From positions 73,702 to 137,701 of the forward strand of contig NZ_BAAAFX010000026.1 of the NCBI RefSeq assembly GCF_039523755.1: 64,000 bases of DNA, written 5' to 3'. Shown here piece after piece: positions 35,229 through 44,862 of this stretch. Made by a program: the position numbers and the translations under genes. The notes beneath the pieces are model-generated. The model saw nothing but the letters and a program-made list of their open reading frames with translations, was not told the DNA's origin and made no database searches. Origin of the DNA: Tatumella terrea (lineage in GTDB: Bacteria > Pseudomonadota > Gammaproteobacteria > Enterobacterales > Enterobacteriaceae). Positions within the stretch are counted from its first letter, which is position 1; each line of letters begins with the position of its first letter.

Positions 35229-37907
35229 ATGACTGTCACAAACGTTGCCGGGTTAAATGCACTGGTCGGGCGGGTTAAAAATGCCCAACGGATCTTTGCC
35301 GGATTCAGTCAGGAACAGGTTGACAAGATCTTCCGTGCCGCGGCACTCGCCGCCGCCGATGCCAGAATTCCCTTAGCAAAGATGGCCGTTGCTGAATCAG
35401 GGATGGGGATCATTGAAGACAAAGTGATCAAAAATCACTTTGCTTCCGAATATATTTATAACGCGTATAAAGACGAAAAAACCTGCGGTATCCTCGAGAC
35501 CGATGATACGTTTGGAACCATCACCATCGCTGAACCTATCGGCATTATTTGCGGTATCGTCCCGACCACCAATCCTACCTCAACGGCTATCTTCAAAGCA
35601 CTGATCAGTCTGAAGACCCGGAATGGTCTCATTTTCTCCCCCCACCCGCGTGCCAGAAACGCTACCAATAGAGCCGCAGAGATTGTCTTACAGGCGGCCA
35701 TTGCCGCGGGTGCTCCTCCGGACATTATTGGCTGGATCGATGAGCCCTCTGTCGAACTGTCGAACCAGTTGATGCATCACCCTGATATTAACCTTATCCT
35801 GGCGACCGGCGGGCCGGGTATGGTGAAAGCCGCGTACAGTTCAGGTAAACCTGCCATTGGCGTCGGGGCGGGGAATACGCCTGTGGTCATCGATGAAACT
35901 GCAGATATAAAACGTGCCGTCGCTTCTATTCTGATGTCAAAAACCTTTGATAATGGCGTTATCTGCGCCTCTGAGCAGTCCGTAATTGTCGATACGCAGA
36001 TTTATGACGCGGTTCGCCAGCGCTTTGCCTCGCATGGCGGTTACCTGCTGCAGGGCGAGGAACTGCAGGCCGTCCGTGGAGTGATTCTGAAGAACGGCGC
36101 GCTGAATGCCGCCATCGTGGGCCAGCCAGCACCGAAAATCGCCGAAATGGCGGGTATTATCGTGCCTGCCGATACCAAGATCCTGATCGGCGAAGTGGCG
36201 GATATCGATGAAAGCGAACCTTTTGCACATGAAAAACTGTCTCCCACCCTCGCCATGTATCGGGCGACCGGTTTTGAAGATGCCCTGACCAAAGCAGAAA
36301 AACTGGTAGAGATGGGCGGTATCGGCCATACCTCCTGCCTGTATACGGACCAGGATAACCAGACAGAAAGAGTGAATCTGTTTGGCGAAAAGATGAAGAC
36401 GGCGCGCATTCTTATCAATACCCCGGCGTCACAGGGCGGGATCGGTGACCTTTATAACTTCAAACTGGCGCCTTCCCTGACTTTGGGCTGTGGATCCTGG
36501 GGGGGCAACTCCATTTCTGAAAACGTCGGGCCGAAACACCTGATCAATAAAAAAACCGTCGCTAAACGGGCTGAAAATATGCTGTGGCACAAACTTCCTA
36601 AATCCATTTATTTCCGTCGCGGCTCATTGCCGGTTGCTCTTGAAGAGATCGCCAGTGACGGGGCCAGGCGTGCCTTTATCGTGACGGATCGCTACCTGTT
36701 TAATCATGGTTATGCCGATCAGGTGACCCGGGTTTTAAAAGCGCACGGCGTGGAAACTGAGGTATTCTTTGAAGTGGAGGCGGACCCGACGCTCAGTATT
36801 GTGCGCCAGGGCGCTGCACAGATGCATAGTTTCAAACCCGATGTCATAATCGCGCTGGGCGGAGGCTCCCCGATGGATGCCGCCAAGATCATGTGGGTGA
36901 TGTATGAACATCCGGAAACGCACTTCGAAGAGCTGGCGTTACGCTTTATGGATATCCGTAAACGTATCTATAAGTTCCCGAAAATGGGAGTAAAAGCCAG
37001 CCTGGTGGCGATTACCACTACTTCCGGTACCGGTTCAGAAGTGACGCCATTTGCGGTGGTGACCGATGATGCGACCGGATTAAAATATCCGCTGGCTGAT
37101 TATGCGCTGACCCCGGATATGGCGATTGTGGATGCGAATCTGGTGATGGATATGCCGAAGTCACTGTGTGCTTTCGGCGGGCTGGATGCGGTCACTCATG
37201 CGCTCGAAGCGTATGTGTCTGTGCTGGCGAACGAGTATTCTGACGGACAGGCATTACAGGCACTGAAACTGCTGAAAGAGAATCTGCCGGCCAGTTATCA
37301 TGAAGGAGCAAAAAATCCTATTGCCCGTGAACGCGTGCACAATGCCGCCACCATTGCGGGTATTGCCTTTGCGAATGCCTTCTTAGGCGTATGTCACTCC
37401 ATGGCGCATAAACTGGGATCAGAATTCCATATTCCACACGGCCTCGCCAATGCCCTGCTGATCACGAACGTCATCCGCTATAACGCCAATGATAACCCGA
37501 CCAAGCAGACCGCCTTCAGCCAGTACGATCGTCCGCAGGCCCGCCGCCGCTATGCCGAAATTGCCGACCATCTGGGCTTAGGTCAGCCCGGTGATCGCAC
37601 TGCCGGCAAGATCACGGCATTACTGCACTGGCTGGAAGAGATTAAAGCGGACCTGGGTATTCCGAAATCTATCCGCGATGCCGGTGTTCAGGAGGCTGAC
37701 TTCCTCGCCCGTCTGGATAAGCTGGCCGAAGATGCCTTCGATGATCAGTGTACCGGGGCTAACCCGCGTTATCCGTTAATCAGTGAACTGAGGCAGTTAA
37801 TGCTGGATAGCTATTACGGACGTGAATTCAGCGAAGTCCCCGACAATCATGACCAAAGAAATGAAGAAAAGCCGGCCACCGCTAAAAGCCGTAAAAAAGT
37901 GAAATAA
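35229..37907 (+). CDS. adhE: Bifunctional acetaldehyde-CoA / alcohol dehydrogenase
   Basis: Converts acetyl-CoA to acetaldehyde and then ethanol in mixed-acid fermentation; forms helical spirosomes. The 892 residues comprise an N-terminal CoA-acylating aldehyde dehydrogenase (catalytic Cys in GVICASEQS), a linker near 440-450, and a C-terminal iron-dependent alcohol dehydrogenase with GGGSPMDAAKIMWV and the iron-binding HSMAHKLGSEFHIPHGLAN. The C-terminus ends in a Lys/Arg-rich tail. A GGAG site precedes the ATG and the leader is highly structured. Confidence 0.98.
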   Translation: MTVTNVAGLNALVGRVKNAQRIFAGFSQEQVDKIFRAAALAAADARIPLAKMAVAESGMGIIEDKVIKNHFASEYIYNAYKDEKTCGILETDDTFGTITIAEPIGIICGIVPTTNPTSTAIFKALISLKTRNGLIFSPHPRARNATNRAAEIVLQAAIAAGAPPDIIGWIDEPSVELSNQLMHHPDINLILATGGPGMVKAAYSSGKPAIGVGAGNTPVVIDETADIKRAVASILMSKTFDNGVICASEQSVIVDTQIYDAVRQRFASHGGYLLQGEELQAVRGVILKNGALNAAIVGQPAPKIAEMAGIIVPADTKILIGEVADIDESEPFAHEKLSPTLAMYRATGFEDALTKAEKLVEMGGIGHTSCLYTDQDNQTERVNLFGEKMKTARILINTPASQGGIGDLYNFKLAPSLTLGCGSWGGNSISENVGPKHLINKKTVAKRAENMLWHKLPKSIYFRRGSLPVALEEIASDGARRAFIVTDRYLFNHGYADQVTRVLKAHGVETEVFFEVEADPTLSIVRQGAAQMHSFKPDVIIALGGGSPMDAAKIMWVMYEHPETHFEELALRFMDIRKRIYKFPKMGVKASLVAITTTSGTGSEVTPFAVVTDDATGLKYPLADYALTPDMAIVDANLVMDMPKSLCAFGGLDAVTHALEAYVSVLANEYSDGQALQALKLLKENLPASYHEGAKNPIARERVHNAATIAGIAFANAFLGVCHSMAHKLGSEFHIPHGLANALLITNVIRYNANDNPTKQTAFSQYDRPQARRRYAEIADHLGLGQPGDRTAGKITALLHWLEEIKADLGIPKSIRDAGVQEADFLARLDKLAEDAFDDQCTGANPRYPLISELRQLMLDSYYGREFSEVPDNHDQRNEEKPATAKSRKKVK

Positions 37908-37962
37908 CCCTGCTCACAGGCTGCCGGTAAACCGGCAGCCTGGCACAGTACCGGGAAAGTCG

Positions 37963-38583
37963 TTATAGCGGGGGTTGCCCGTTACCATAAATCGCATCCG
38001 TGCTGTTCTCATCAATCGCCTGCCAGTAATGTTTACGGCAGACCGAGATATACCGTTCGTTCCCGCCAATAACCACCTGCTCCCCTTCTTTAAACGGCTT
38101 CCCCTGACTGTCGAGGCGAAGTACCATGCTCGCCTTTCGGCCGCAGTGACAAATGGTCTTCAGCTCGACCAGTTTGTCTGCCCAGGCCAGCAGGTACTGA
38201 CTGCCTTCGAACAGTTCTCCGCGAAAATCGGTACGTAATCCGTAGCACAGCACAGGAATATCCAGCGAATCCGTGACAATGGTGAGCTGCCTGACCTGAT
38301 CACGGGTCAGAAACTGGCTTTCATCCACCAGCACACAGTGGATTTTATCGCGCTCATGTATTTCTGCGACCTGCTCCGCAATATCTGTCCCCGGACGGTA
38401 TAACAGCGCCTCTGCCGACAGCCCGATCCGTGAACTGACTTTGCCGTGACCAAACCGGTTATCGATTTCTGCGGTATAAATAACCGTCTTCATTCCCCGT
38501 TCATGATAGTTATAAGAGGATTGCAGCAACGATGTCGATTTTCCGGCGTTCATTGCTGAGTAATAGAAGTAAAGCTGTGCCAT
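37963..38583 (-). CDS. tdk: Thymidine kinase
   Basis: Type II thymidine kinase that salvages thymidine to dTMP. The 206 residues have the P-loop SAMNAGKST (10-18), the DESQF motif with catalytic Glu, the lasso-domain zinc cysteines (CHCGRKA and CRKHY) and GGNERYISVCR. Length is that of E. coli Tdk. It is convergent with adhE and divergent from hns, as in E. coli. Confidence 0.97.
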   Translation of the reverse strand: MAQLYFYYSAMNAGKSTSLLQSSYNYHERGMKTVIYTAEIDNRFGHGKVSSRIGLSAEALLYRPGTDIAEQVAEIHERDKIHCVLVDESQFLTRDQVRQLTIVTDSLDIPVLCYGLRTDFRGELFEGSQYLLAWADKLVELKTICHCGRKASMVLRLDSQGKPFKEGEQVVIGGNERYISVCRKHYWQAIDENSTDAIYGNGQPPL

Positions 38584-38849
38584 CAGAAAGATCCCGATCA
38601 GGAAGGAATAATAGCGGTTATATTAACATAATCGTCAACTGAAAATGTGATGATGCATTTACCGGTAATTAAAAGACAGGTTTACATTACCTGCCTGAGG
38701 ATAAATGACTCATCCGTCCTCCCCTTCGGTAAAACGTCTTTACGCTTTATTTATAAACGCCGGCATAGTATTCAGTTGCAGTAAATTTTACCGCAGACTA
38801 TGATTATATCCTTACGCATAATAACCAATTAAATTGTGAGATCCGGACA

Positions 38850-39254
38850 ATGAGCGATGCCATTAAATCGTTGAATAATATTCGTACACTGCGTGCGCAA
38901 GCCCGAGAATACAGCATCGAAACGCTGGAAGATATGCTGGAAAAATTTGAAGTTATTGTCAACGAACGCCGTGAAGAAGAATCACATGCTGTCGCTCACA
39001 ATGCCGAGAAAATTCGTAAGCTGGAACAATACCGTGAAATGTTAATCGCTGACGGGATTGATCCGAGTGAATTGCTGCAATCTGTGGCAGAAGCCAAACC
39101 TGCCACCAGGACCCGTCGTGCCGCGCGCCCTGCCAGATACCAGTACACCGATGAGAAAGGTGAAGTCCGTACCTGGACCGGTCAGGGACGCACACCTGCC
39201 GTGATCAGAAAAGCGATAGAAGCCGGAAAAACACTGGAAGATTTTGCACTCTGA
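38850..39254 (+). CDS. hns: H-NS nucleoid-structuring protein
   Basis: Global silencer of AT-rich, often horizontally acquired DNA. The 134 residues have an N-terminal coiled-coil dimerisation region (1-64), a second oligomerisation helix and linker rich in basic residues (TRTRRAARPARY), and the C-terminal DNA-binding hook TWTGQGRTPAVIRKAI with its QGR motif. A long AT-rich upstream gap (266 bp) suits hns autoregulation. The AT-rich accessory island in this same window is the sort of DNA it would bind. Confidence 0.97.
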   Translation: MSDAIKSLNNIRTLRAQAREYSIETLEDMLEKFEVIVNERREEESHAVAHNAEKIRKLEQYREMLIADGIDPSELLQSVAEAKPATRTRRAARPARYQYTDEKGEVRTWTGQGRTPAVIRKAIEAGKTLEDFAL

Positions 39255-39308
39255 GTCTGAGCCATGTTTCATCAGGGTTATTTCCTGAACGGTAATAACC
39301 CTGTTAAC

Positions 39309-39335
39309 GGGAGGATAAATATCCTCCCTTTTTTT
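39309..39335 (+). terminator. hns terminator
   Basis: GGGAGGAT-aaat-ATCCTCCC followed by seven T residues on the plus strand, a strong intrinsic terminator. Its T-tract overlaps the stop codon of the convergent epimerase gene. Confidence 0.92.
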
Positions 39336-40341
39336 ATACCTTATAATAGTCTCTGTACCAGTCGACAAATTTCTTTACGCCGGTGATGACCGGGGTTTCC
39401 GGGGTAAAATTGATCAGATCATAGAGTTCCCGGGTATCGGCACTGGTATCCAATACATCCCCGGGTTGTAATGGCAGCATATTTTTTCTGGCGGTCATTC
39501 CCAGCGCCTGCTCGAGTGCGGAAATATAATCCATCAGCGGCACCGGTTGACTGTTACCGATATTATAAATACGGTACGGAGCTGAACTCATCGCCGCAGA
39601 CCCTGACTCAACGTTCCAGTCGCTCTTCGGCGTCGGCACTTTATCCTGTAAGCGGAAAATAGCTTCCACGATATCATCTATATAGGTGAAATCACGCTGC
39701 ATCTTACCGTAGTTATAAACGTCAATCGCCTCACCGGCCAGCATCGCGCGGGTAAACTTAAATAATGCCATATCAGGGCGGCCCCAGGGACCATAAACCG
39801 TGAAAAAGCGCAACCCGCTGACCGGTAACTGATACAGATGCGCGTAACTATGACTCATCAGCTCATTCGATTTTTTAGTCGCGGCATACAGAGAAACCGG
39901 ATGGTCCACACTGTCCCCGGTGGAAAACGGCAATTTACGGTTCAGTCCGTAGACAGAACTCGAACTGGCGAATAGCAGATGGCCGACTTTTTGCTGACGA
40001 CAGCCTTCCAGAATATTCAGATGTCCGACAATATTGGCATCGACATATGCGTGGGGATTCTCTATCGAGTAACGGACACCGGCCTGAGCGGCCAGATGAA
40101 TCACCCGGTCAAACCGGAAACGGTCAAATAATTGCTCCATTGCGGCACGGTCAGCGATATCGGTGTGCTGAAAAGTGAAATCAGGATAGGCTTCCAGCAA
40201 CCGGACCCGATCCTTTTTTAACTGCACATCGTAATAGTCGTTCAGATTATCGATACCGACGACCCGGTAACCGGCCTTGAGTAATCTCAGACTCACATGA
40301 AACCCAATAAATCCTGCTGCACCGGTGACCAAATAATTCAT
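39334..40341 (-). CDS. NAD-dependent nucleotide-sugar epimerase (UDP-glucuronate 4-epimerase type)
   Basis: Extended SDR enzyme of 335 residues. The Rossmann motif GAAGFIGFHV is at 7-16 and the catalytic Tyr/Lys pair in YAATKK. FTVYGPWGRPDMALFKF and RDFTYIDDIVEAI are typical of UDP-glucuronate 4-epimerases (Uge/LspL type), which make UDP-galacturonate for LPS core, capsule or exopolysaccharide. The ATG at 40341 is chosen because GAGGA lies upstream; the open frame runs to 40362. It sits between hns and galU, next to the enzyme making its precursor UDP-glucose; E. coli lacks it here. Exact substrate is inferred. Confidence 0.88.
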   Translation of the reverse strand: MNYLVTGAAGFIGFHVSLRLLKAGYRVVGIDNLNDYYDVQLKKDRVRLLEAYPDFTFQHTDIADRAAMEQLFDRFRFDRVIHLAAQAGVRYSIENPHAYVDANIVGHLNILEGCRQQKVGHLLFASSSSVYGLNRKLPFSTGDSVDHPVSLYAATKKSNELMSHSYAHLYQLPVSGLRFFTVYGPWGRPDMALFKFTRAMLAGEAIDVYNYGKMQRDFTYIDDIVEAIFRLQDKVPTPKSDWNVESGSAAMSSAPYRIYNIGNSQPVPLMDYISALEQALGMTARKNMLPLQPGDVLDTSADTRELYDLINFTPETPVITGVKKFVDWYRDYYKV

Positions 40342-40507
40342 ATCATCCTCAACTCTTACCACTAATAAGGCCTCCCTTTTCAGGGGTACCGTTAATTCCT
40401 GTTCTTCAGACGGGCAAATGATACAGCTTTCCGTGGCGAAAGTTCACGGTTTGTTTTCATTCGCGCCCCGGACTGCCGTGAAAAAAAACATTTCACGCCC
40501 TCCGGGT

Positions 40508-40541
40508 AAAAAAAAAGGCCACACAACATGGTTGTATGGCC
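40508..40541 (-). terminator. galU terminator
   Basis: On the minus strand GGCCATACAAC-cat-GTTGTGTGGCC (one mismatch) is followed by nine T residues, about 26 bp past the galU stop. Confidence 0.9.
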
Positions 40542-40566
40542 TGCAAAACGTATCAGCGCAAGCTTA

Positions 40567-41463
40567 TCAGACGGTCTTTTTCAGCCAGGCTTTAAAGTCT
40601 TCACCTAACACAGGATGGCGAACACCGTATTCGACAAAGGCTTCCATATAACCAAGCTTGTTACCGCAATCATGGCTACGCCCTTTCAGGTGGTAGGCTT
40701 CCACGGTTTCTTTATCCATCAGCATGGCGATAGAATCTGTTAACTGAATCTCACCACCGGCGCCCGGAGGCGTTTTCGACAGCAGAGGCCAGATATCTGC
40801 CGACAGCACATAACGCCCGACAACGGCCAGGTTAGACGGTGCCTCTGGCGCTTTAGGTTTTTCGACCACACCGACCATAGGTGCACTGTCACCAGGTTGC
40901 AGTTCTGCACCCTTGCAGTCGACCACACCGTAGGAAGTTACATCTGCAACCGGTTCCACCATGATCTGGCTGCTGCCAGTTTCATCGAAGCGACGCAGCA
41001 TCTCTGCCAGGTTATCCTGTTGCGGGTTAGATTCGTATTCATCAATGATGACGTCCGGCAGGATCACTGCGAATGGTTCATCGCCGACCAGCGGGTGTGC
41101 ACACATCACTGCGTGACCCAGTCCTTTAGCAACCCCCTGACGCACCTGCATGATAGTTACGTGTGGCGGGCAGATGCTTTGAATTTCATCGAGCAGCTGA
41201 CGTTTGACACGTTTCTCAAGCATGGCTTCCAGCTCGAAACTGGTGTCAAAGTGGTTCTCAATCGAGTTTTTCGATGAATGCGTGACCAGGATAATTTCAT
41301 GGATTCCGGCAGCAATACATTCATTCACGACATACTGAATGAGTGGTTTATCAACCAGTGGCAGCATCTCTTTCGGAATGGCCTTGGTTGCCGGTAGCAT
41401 TCGGGTTCCCAATCCGGCGACCGGAATTACCGCTTTTTTTACTTTTGATTTATAAGCAGACAT
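40567..41463 (-). CDS. galU: UTP-glucose-1-phosphate uridylyltransferase
   Basis: Makes UDP-glucose from UTP and glucose-1-phosphate for LPS, exopolysaccharide, trehalose and galactose metabolism. The 298 residues have the nucleotidyltransferase motif VAGLGTRMLPATKAIPKEML (16-35), VEKPKAPEAPSNLAVVGRY and the C-terminal SHDCGNKLGYMEAFVEY. The ATG at 41463 is preferred over an adjacent upstream TTG and has GAGGT ahead of it. Order galU-rssB-ychJ-purU matches E. coli. Confidence 0.97.
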   Translation of the reverse strand: MSAYKSKVKKAVIPVAGLGTRMLPATKAIPKEMLPLVDKPLIQYVVNECIAAGIHEIILVTHSSKNSIENHFDTSFELEAMLEKRVKRQLLDEIQSICPPHVTIMQVRQGVAKGLGHAVMCAHPLVGDEPFAVILPDVIIDEYESNPQQDNLAEMLRRFDETGSSQIMVEPVADVTSYGVVDCKGAELQPGDSAPMVGVVEKPKAPEAPSNLAVVGRYVLSADIWPLLSKTPPGAGGEIQLTDSIAMLMDKETVEAYHLKGRSHDCGNKLGYMEAFVEYGVRHPVLGEDFKAWLKKTV

Positions 41464-41632
41464 CAAATTACCTCACTCGCGGGCCTGAACCCAATAGTTC
41501 TATAAATTTATACGTTAAGGAGTATAACAGCTTAAAGCAGCGATTTTACCGTTCTGGTAAAAATCCACTGAAATTAGGAATTATACCAACCGGGGATTTC
41601 CGCCCGAACATAAACAACTTACAACATATTTA

Positions 41633-42661
41633 TTAGCAGGAACACTCATCATTATCTGAAAGCATAAGATTAATTCTACCGCCTGCGCCACTGATATTAC
41701 ATTCACAGGCGTTAAGATTAAAACTATGCTGACTGGCATGTACTTTACGGAACGTACCAGGAGGGATCCCTGTTTCGAGAACCTGATGCTGCCCGTTAAA
41801 AGAAAGCGTGCTATGCAGACCCGCCGGGATCAGCAATAAGTTATGAAGATGACGGTTGTAATAACCCACCAGTAGCGGGAACTGTCCCTGCATACCGGCA
41901 TCCTCCAGTAACTGATTAATATCATTTAGAATTGTGGTTATCTGTGGCAATGGCTGATGCTGATCGGCTATTTTTTTTCTTAGTAATTCGTTAAACAGCA
42001 CCCGCAACAGTAATGCCGCCATCACTCCGTTATCACCCGCTCTGGTGACATCCAGTATATAGAAACCGAGCTGATGATCAGAAAGCGCAGCGATATCAAA
42101 TACCAGTCCGGGTTTTTCTGTCGGTGTCAGTTGGCGATAATTGACTCGCGTCTCTGCCAGCACTTGCCGGATAGGCGGTTGTAACTGCCTGAGCAACTGA
42201 ACTGCTTTTTCCGGATGACGGATCAGACTGTCCCAGCCATCGAACAATAATTCATCTTCTTTGACTTTAGAGGCAAACATCGATGGATAAAGACACTCAA
42301 GAAGAATTTCACGTAACCGTGGAATATCATCCAGAGGTTTCAGAATCACATCCTGAACGCCCAGGCGCAACATGCCGGCAATTTCGGAGACATCTTCACT
42401 GGCTGTCATAACAATCACGGGCAGTGAACATCCCTGCGAGCGCAGCTGTTGCACGAATTTTTCCCCGCGCATTACCGGCATCTCAAGATCGCAGATGATC
42501 AGATCAACCGGATGCTGATCCAGCATTTGCAGTGCTGTCATACCGTTGATGGCTTGCAGAATATTTGCGCCCATATTCGCCAAAATACCACTTAACAACG
42601 ACGAAAATACAGGCTCATCATCAATCACCAGAATCAGCTTACCGGATAATGTATTACTCAT
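41633..42661 (-). CDS. rssB: RssB, response-regulator adaptor for RpoS proteolysis
   Basis: Delivers the stationary-phase sigma factor RpoS to ClpXP. The 342 residues have an N-terminal receiver domain with acidic pocket DDEP, phospho-acceptor Asp58 in ICDLEMP, Thr in VMTASED and Lys in ILKPLD, followed by a PP2C-like effector domain. The C-terminal domain has diverged more than the receiver, which is usual. Length is close to E. coli RssB (337). The C-terminus is unusually Cys/Asp-rich (DNDECSC). Confidence 0.94.
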   Translation of the reverse strand: MSNTLSGKLILVIDDEPVFSSLLSGILANMGANILQAINGMTALQMLDQHPVDLIICDLEMPVMRGEKFVQQLRSQGCSLPVIVMTASEDVSEIAGMLRLGVQDVILKPLDDIPRLREILLECLYPSMFASKVKEDELLFDGWDSLIRHPEKAVQLLRQLQPPIRQVLAETRVNYRQLTPTEKPGLVFDIAALSDHQLGFYILDVTRAGDNGVMAALLLRVLFNELLRKKIADQHQPLPQITTILNDINQLLEDAGMQGQFPLLVGYYNRHLHNLLLIPAGLHSTLSFNGQHQVLETGIPPGTFRKVHASQHSFNLNACECNISGAGGRINLMLSDNDECSC

Positions 42662-42877
42662 TACAAATACCTGTTGTTAAACCTGACGGGTACCCTCTCC
42701 GCAGGCCAGGAACTTCATTTGCGGCCTGTAATACAGGCTTTCGCAGCGTCCCCCGCCCCCGGGAATAAGAATTTGACAATTAACTATAGTATAGTTCATT
42801 CCGAATCGTTCACTTTGTTACCTTCCGTCAGGTTGTAACATGATACTATCAACAGGCTGTAATAATCCGGAGATGAT

Positions 42878-43339
42878 GTGTCCACCGAATACTGCCCCTG
42901 TGGCAACACAGAAACCTATGATGCCTGCTGTGGCCGTTATCTGAGCGGACAGCACCGCATCCCTGACGCTGAATCCCTGATGCGTTCGCGTTACACCGCT
43001 TATCAGCGCGGGAATTCCGGCTGGCTGCTAGCCACCTGGCATCCTTCGCAACGAAGCCCTGAGCTGACCGCCAGCCTGTCTTCCGGCTTGTCCGACACTG
43101 AATGGCTCGGGCTGAATGTTATCGCACATACTTATGAAAAAGATAGTAATGAAGCCTTCGTCACCTTTTATGCCCGATATCGCGATAAACAACAAACTTC
43201 TGCTATTTACGAACGTTCACGCTTTATCAGAGAAGAACAACACTGGTATTATATCGACGGCGTTCATCTGCAGGCTGGCAGAAACGATCCCTGCCCCTGC
43301 GGTTCGGGCAAAAAGTTTAAAAAATGTTGTGGCTTATGA
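42878..43339 (+). CDS. ychJ: YchJ family protein (SEC-C motif)
   Basis: 153-residue UPF0225 protein with an N-terminal CPCGN...CC cysteine cluster and a C-terminal SEC-C zinc motif (PCPCGSGKKFKKCC) like that at the end of SecA, around an NTF2-like core. Function unknown. Translation starts at GTG (42878) with CGGAG upstream. It lies between rssB and purU as in E. coli. Confidence 0.93.
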   Translation: MSTEYCPCGNTETYDACCGRYLSGQHRIPDAESLMRSRYTAYQRGNSGWLLATWHPSQRSPELTASLSSGLSDTEWLGLNVIAHTYEKDSNEAFVTFYARYRDKQQTSAIYERSRFIREEQHWYYIDGVHLQAGRNDPCPCGSGKKFKKCCGL

Positions 43340-43392
43340 TAACTAAAACGCCCTTCATAACTGAAATCTGATTCGACAGGATACATTGCACA

Positions 43393-44241
43393 ATGCAAGC
43401 CCAGACATTACAAAAAAAAGTTTTAAGAACCATTTGTCCCGATGCGAAAGGCCTTATCGCTAAAATTACCAATATTTGCTACAAGCACGAACTGAACATC
43501 GTTCAGAATAACGAATTTGTAGATCACCGTACCGGCCGCTTCTTTATGCGTACCGAACTTGAGGGGATCTTTAATGACACCACTCTGCTGGCCGATTTAG
43601 ACAGTGCCTTACCTGCCGGTTCCGTCCGCGAACTGCAAGCTGCCGGTCGCCGCCGTGTCGTGATTATGGTGACAAAAGAAGCTCACTGCCTGGGCGACTT
43701 ATTGATGAAAAGTGCCTTTGGCGGTCTGGACATGGAAATTGCGGCCGTTATCGGCAACCATGAAACCTTACGCTCACTGGTGGAACGTTTCGATATCCCC
43801 TTTTTACTGATAAGCCACGAAGGACATACCCGCGAAGAACACGATATGCTGATGGCTGATGAGATTGAACGCTATCAGCCGGATTATGTCGTGCTGGCGA
43901 AATACATGCGGGTACTGACCCCTGAATTCGTTAAGCGGTTTCCTAATAAAATTATTAATATCCACCACTCTTTCCTGCCAGCCTTTATCGGTGCACGACC
44001 TTATCATCAGGCCTATGAGCGTGGTGTAAAGATTATCGGCGCGACGGCGCATTATGTTAATGATAATCTCGATGAAGGCCCGATCATTATGCAGGACGTG
44101 ATCCATGTCGATCACACCTTCAGCGCTGACGATATGATGCGTGCGGGCAGAGATGTTGAGAAAAATGCCCTGAGCCGCGCACTGGACAAGGTGCTGGCGC
44201 AACGGGTCTTTGTCTACGGTAACCGGACGATCATTCTGTAA
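43393..44241 (+). CDS. purU: Formyltetrahydrofolate deformylase
   Basis: Hydrolyses 10-formyl-THF to formate and THF, balancing one-carbon pools and feeding PurT. The 282 residues contain an N-terminal ACT domain (about 8-85, ICPDAKGLIAKITNICYKH), where glycine/methionine control is exerted, and a formyltransferase-fold domain with INIHHSFLPAFIGARPYHQA and the catalytic Asp in NDNLDEGPII. Length matches E. coli (280). Confidence 0.97.
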   Translation: MQAQTLQKKVLRTICPDAKGLIAKITNICYKHELNIVQNNEFVDHRTGRFFMRTELEGIFNDTTLLADLDSALPAGSVRELQAAGRRRVVIMVTKEAHCLGDLLMKSAFGGLDMEIAAVIGNHETLRSLVERFDIPFLLISHEGHTREEHDMLMADEIERYQPDYVVLAKYMRVLTPEFVKRFPNKIINIHHSFLPAFIGARPYHQAYERGVKIIGATAHYVNDNLDEGPIIMQDVIHVDHTFSADDMMRAGRDVEKNALSRALDKVLAQRVFVYGNRTIIL

Positions 44242-44285
44242 TTTATTGGGTGAATAATACGCAACCCATTAATTTTCAGTGCGAA

Positions 44286-44324
44286 AAACAGGCAAACAGG
44301 CATAAATACCTGTTTTGCCTGTTT
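44286..44324. terminator. purU 3' hairpin
   Basis: AAACAGGCAAACAGG and CCTGTTTTGCCTGTTT form a nearly perfect 15-bp stem with a single bulge, 45 bp after the purU stop and ahead of the tRNA gene. A-rich and T-containing flanks could allow use in both directions. Confidence 0.7.
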
Positions 44325-44386
44325 ACACCACGATAGGTTTTGTTATTATGCATCCCGCTTCAGCAGTCAACGAAGCATCACAATCA

Positions 44387-44471
<85 letters not shown>

Positions 44472-44862
44472 TTTCCTGACCTGTATCCTCCTCTGTTATT
44501 TCCGGTTCACTCTTCCAGTTATCTGTATTGAAAACCCGCTTCATTTTCTTATCCTTACCCGTTTGTCATACGCACTGCCTGATGATTCAAGCGATCCCTG
44601 GTCTGTATTCAGCCTGATCTTACCGGTTCCTTGTCGGGGTCATCCGTATTGTCTGTACTCTCCCTTTTATCTGCACTGCCTGCCATCAGGCTGTCCGCAG
44701 AGTCAGTGGTCCGCGGATGACCCGCCCGGAAGACTTCCCGGTGTTACTGGCAACCGACGTTTTACTGCCTTGCGTTCTGACCGGCTCATCCCTGCCGTGA
44801 CGGTGACATTTATTGAAAAAATCGCTACCATCGCGGATAAATTCTCTGACTGTGGTTAAAAC
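44472..44862. other. Gap between tRNA-Tyr and xthA
   Basis: 391 bp without a recognised gene. The tRNA is followed by a C/T-rich stretch with no second tRNA copy and no obvious strong terminator hairpin. This is a junction between gene blocks that are far apart in E. coli (purU-tyrT and xthA). Confidence 0.5.
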
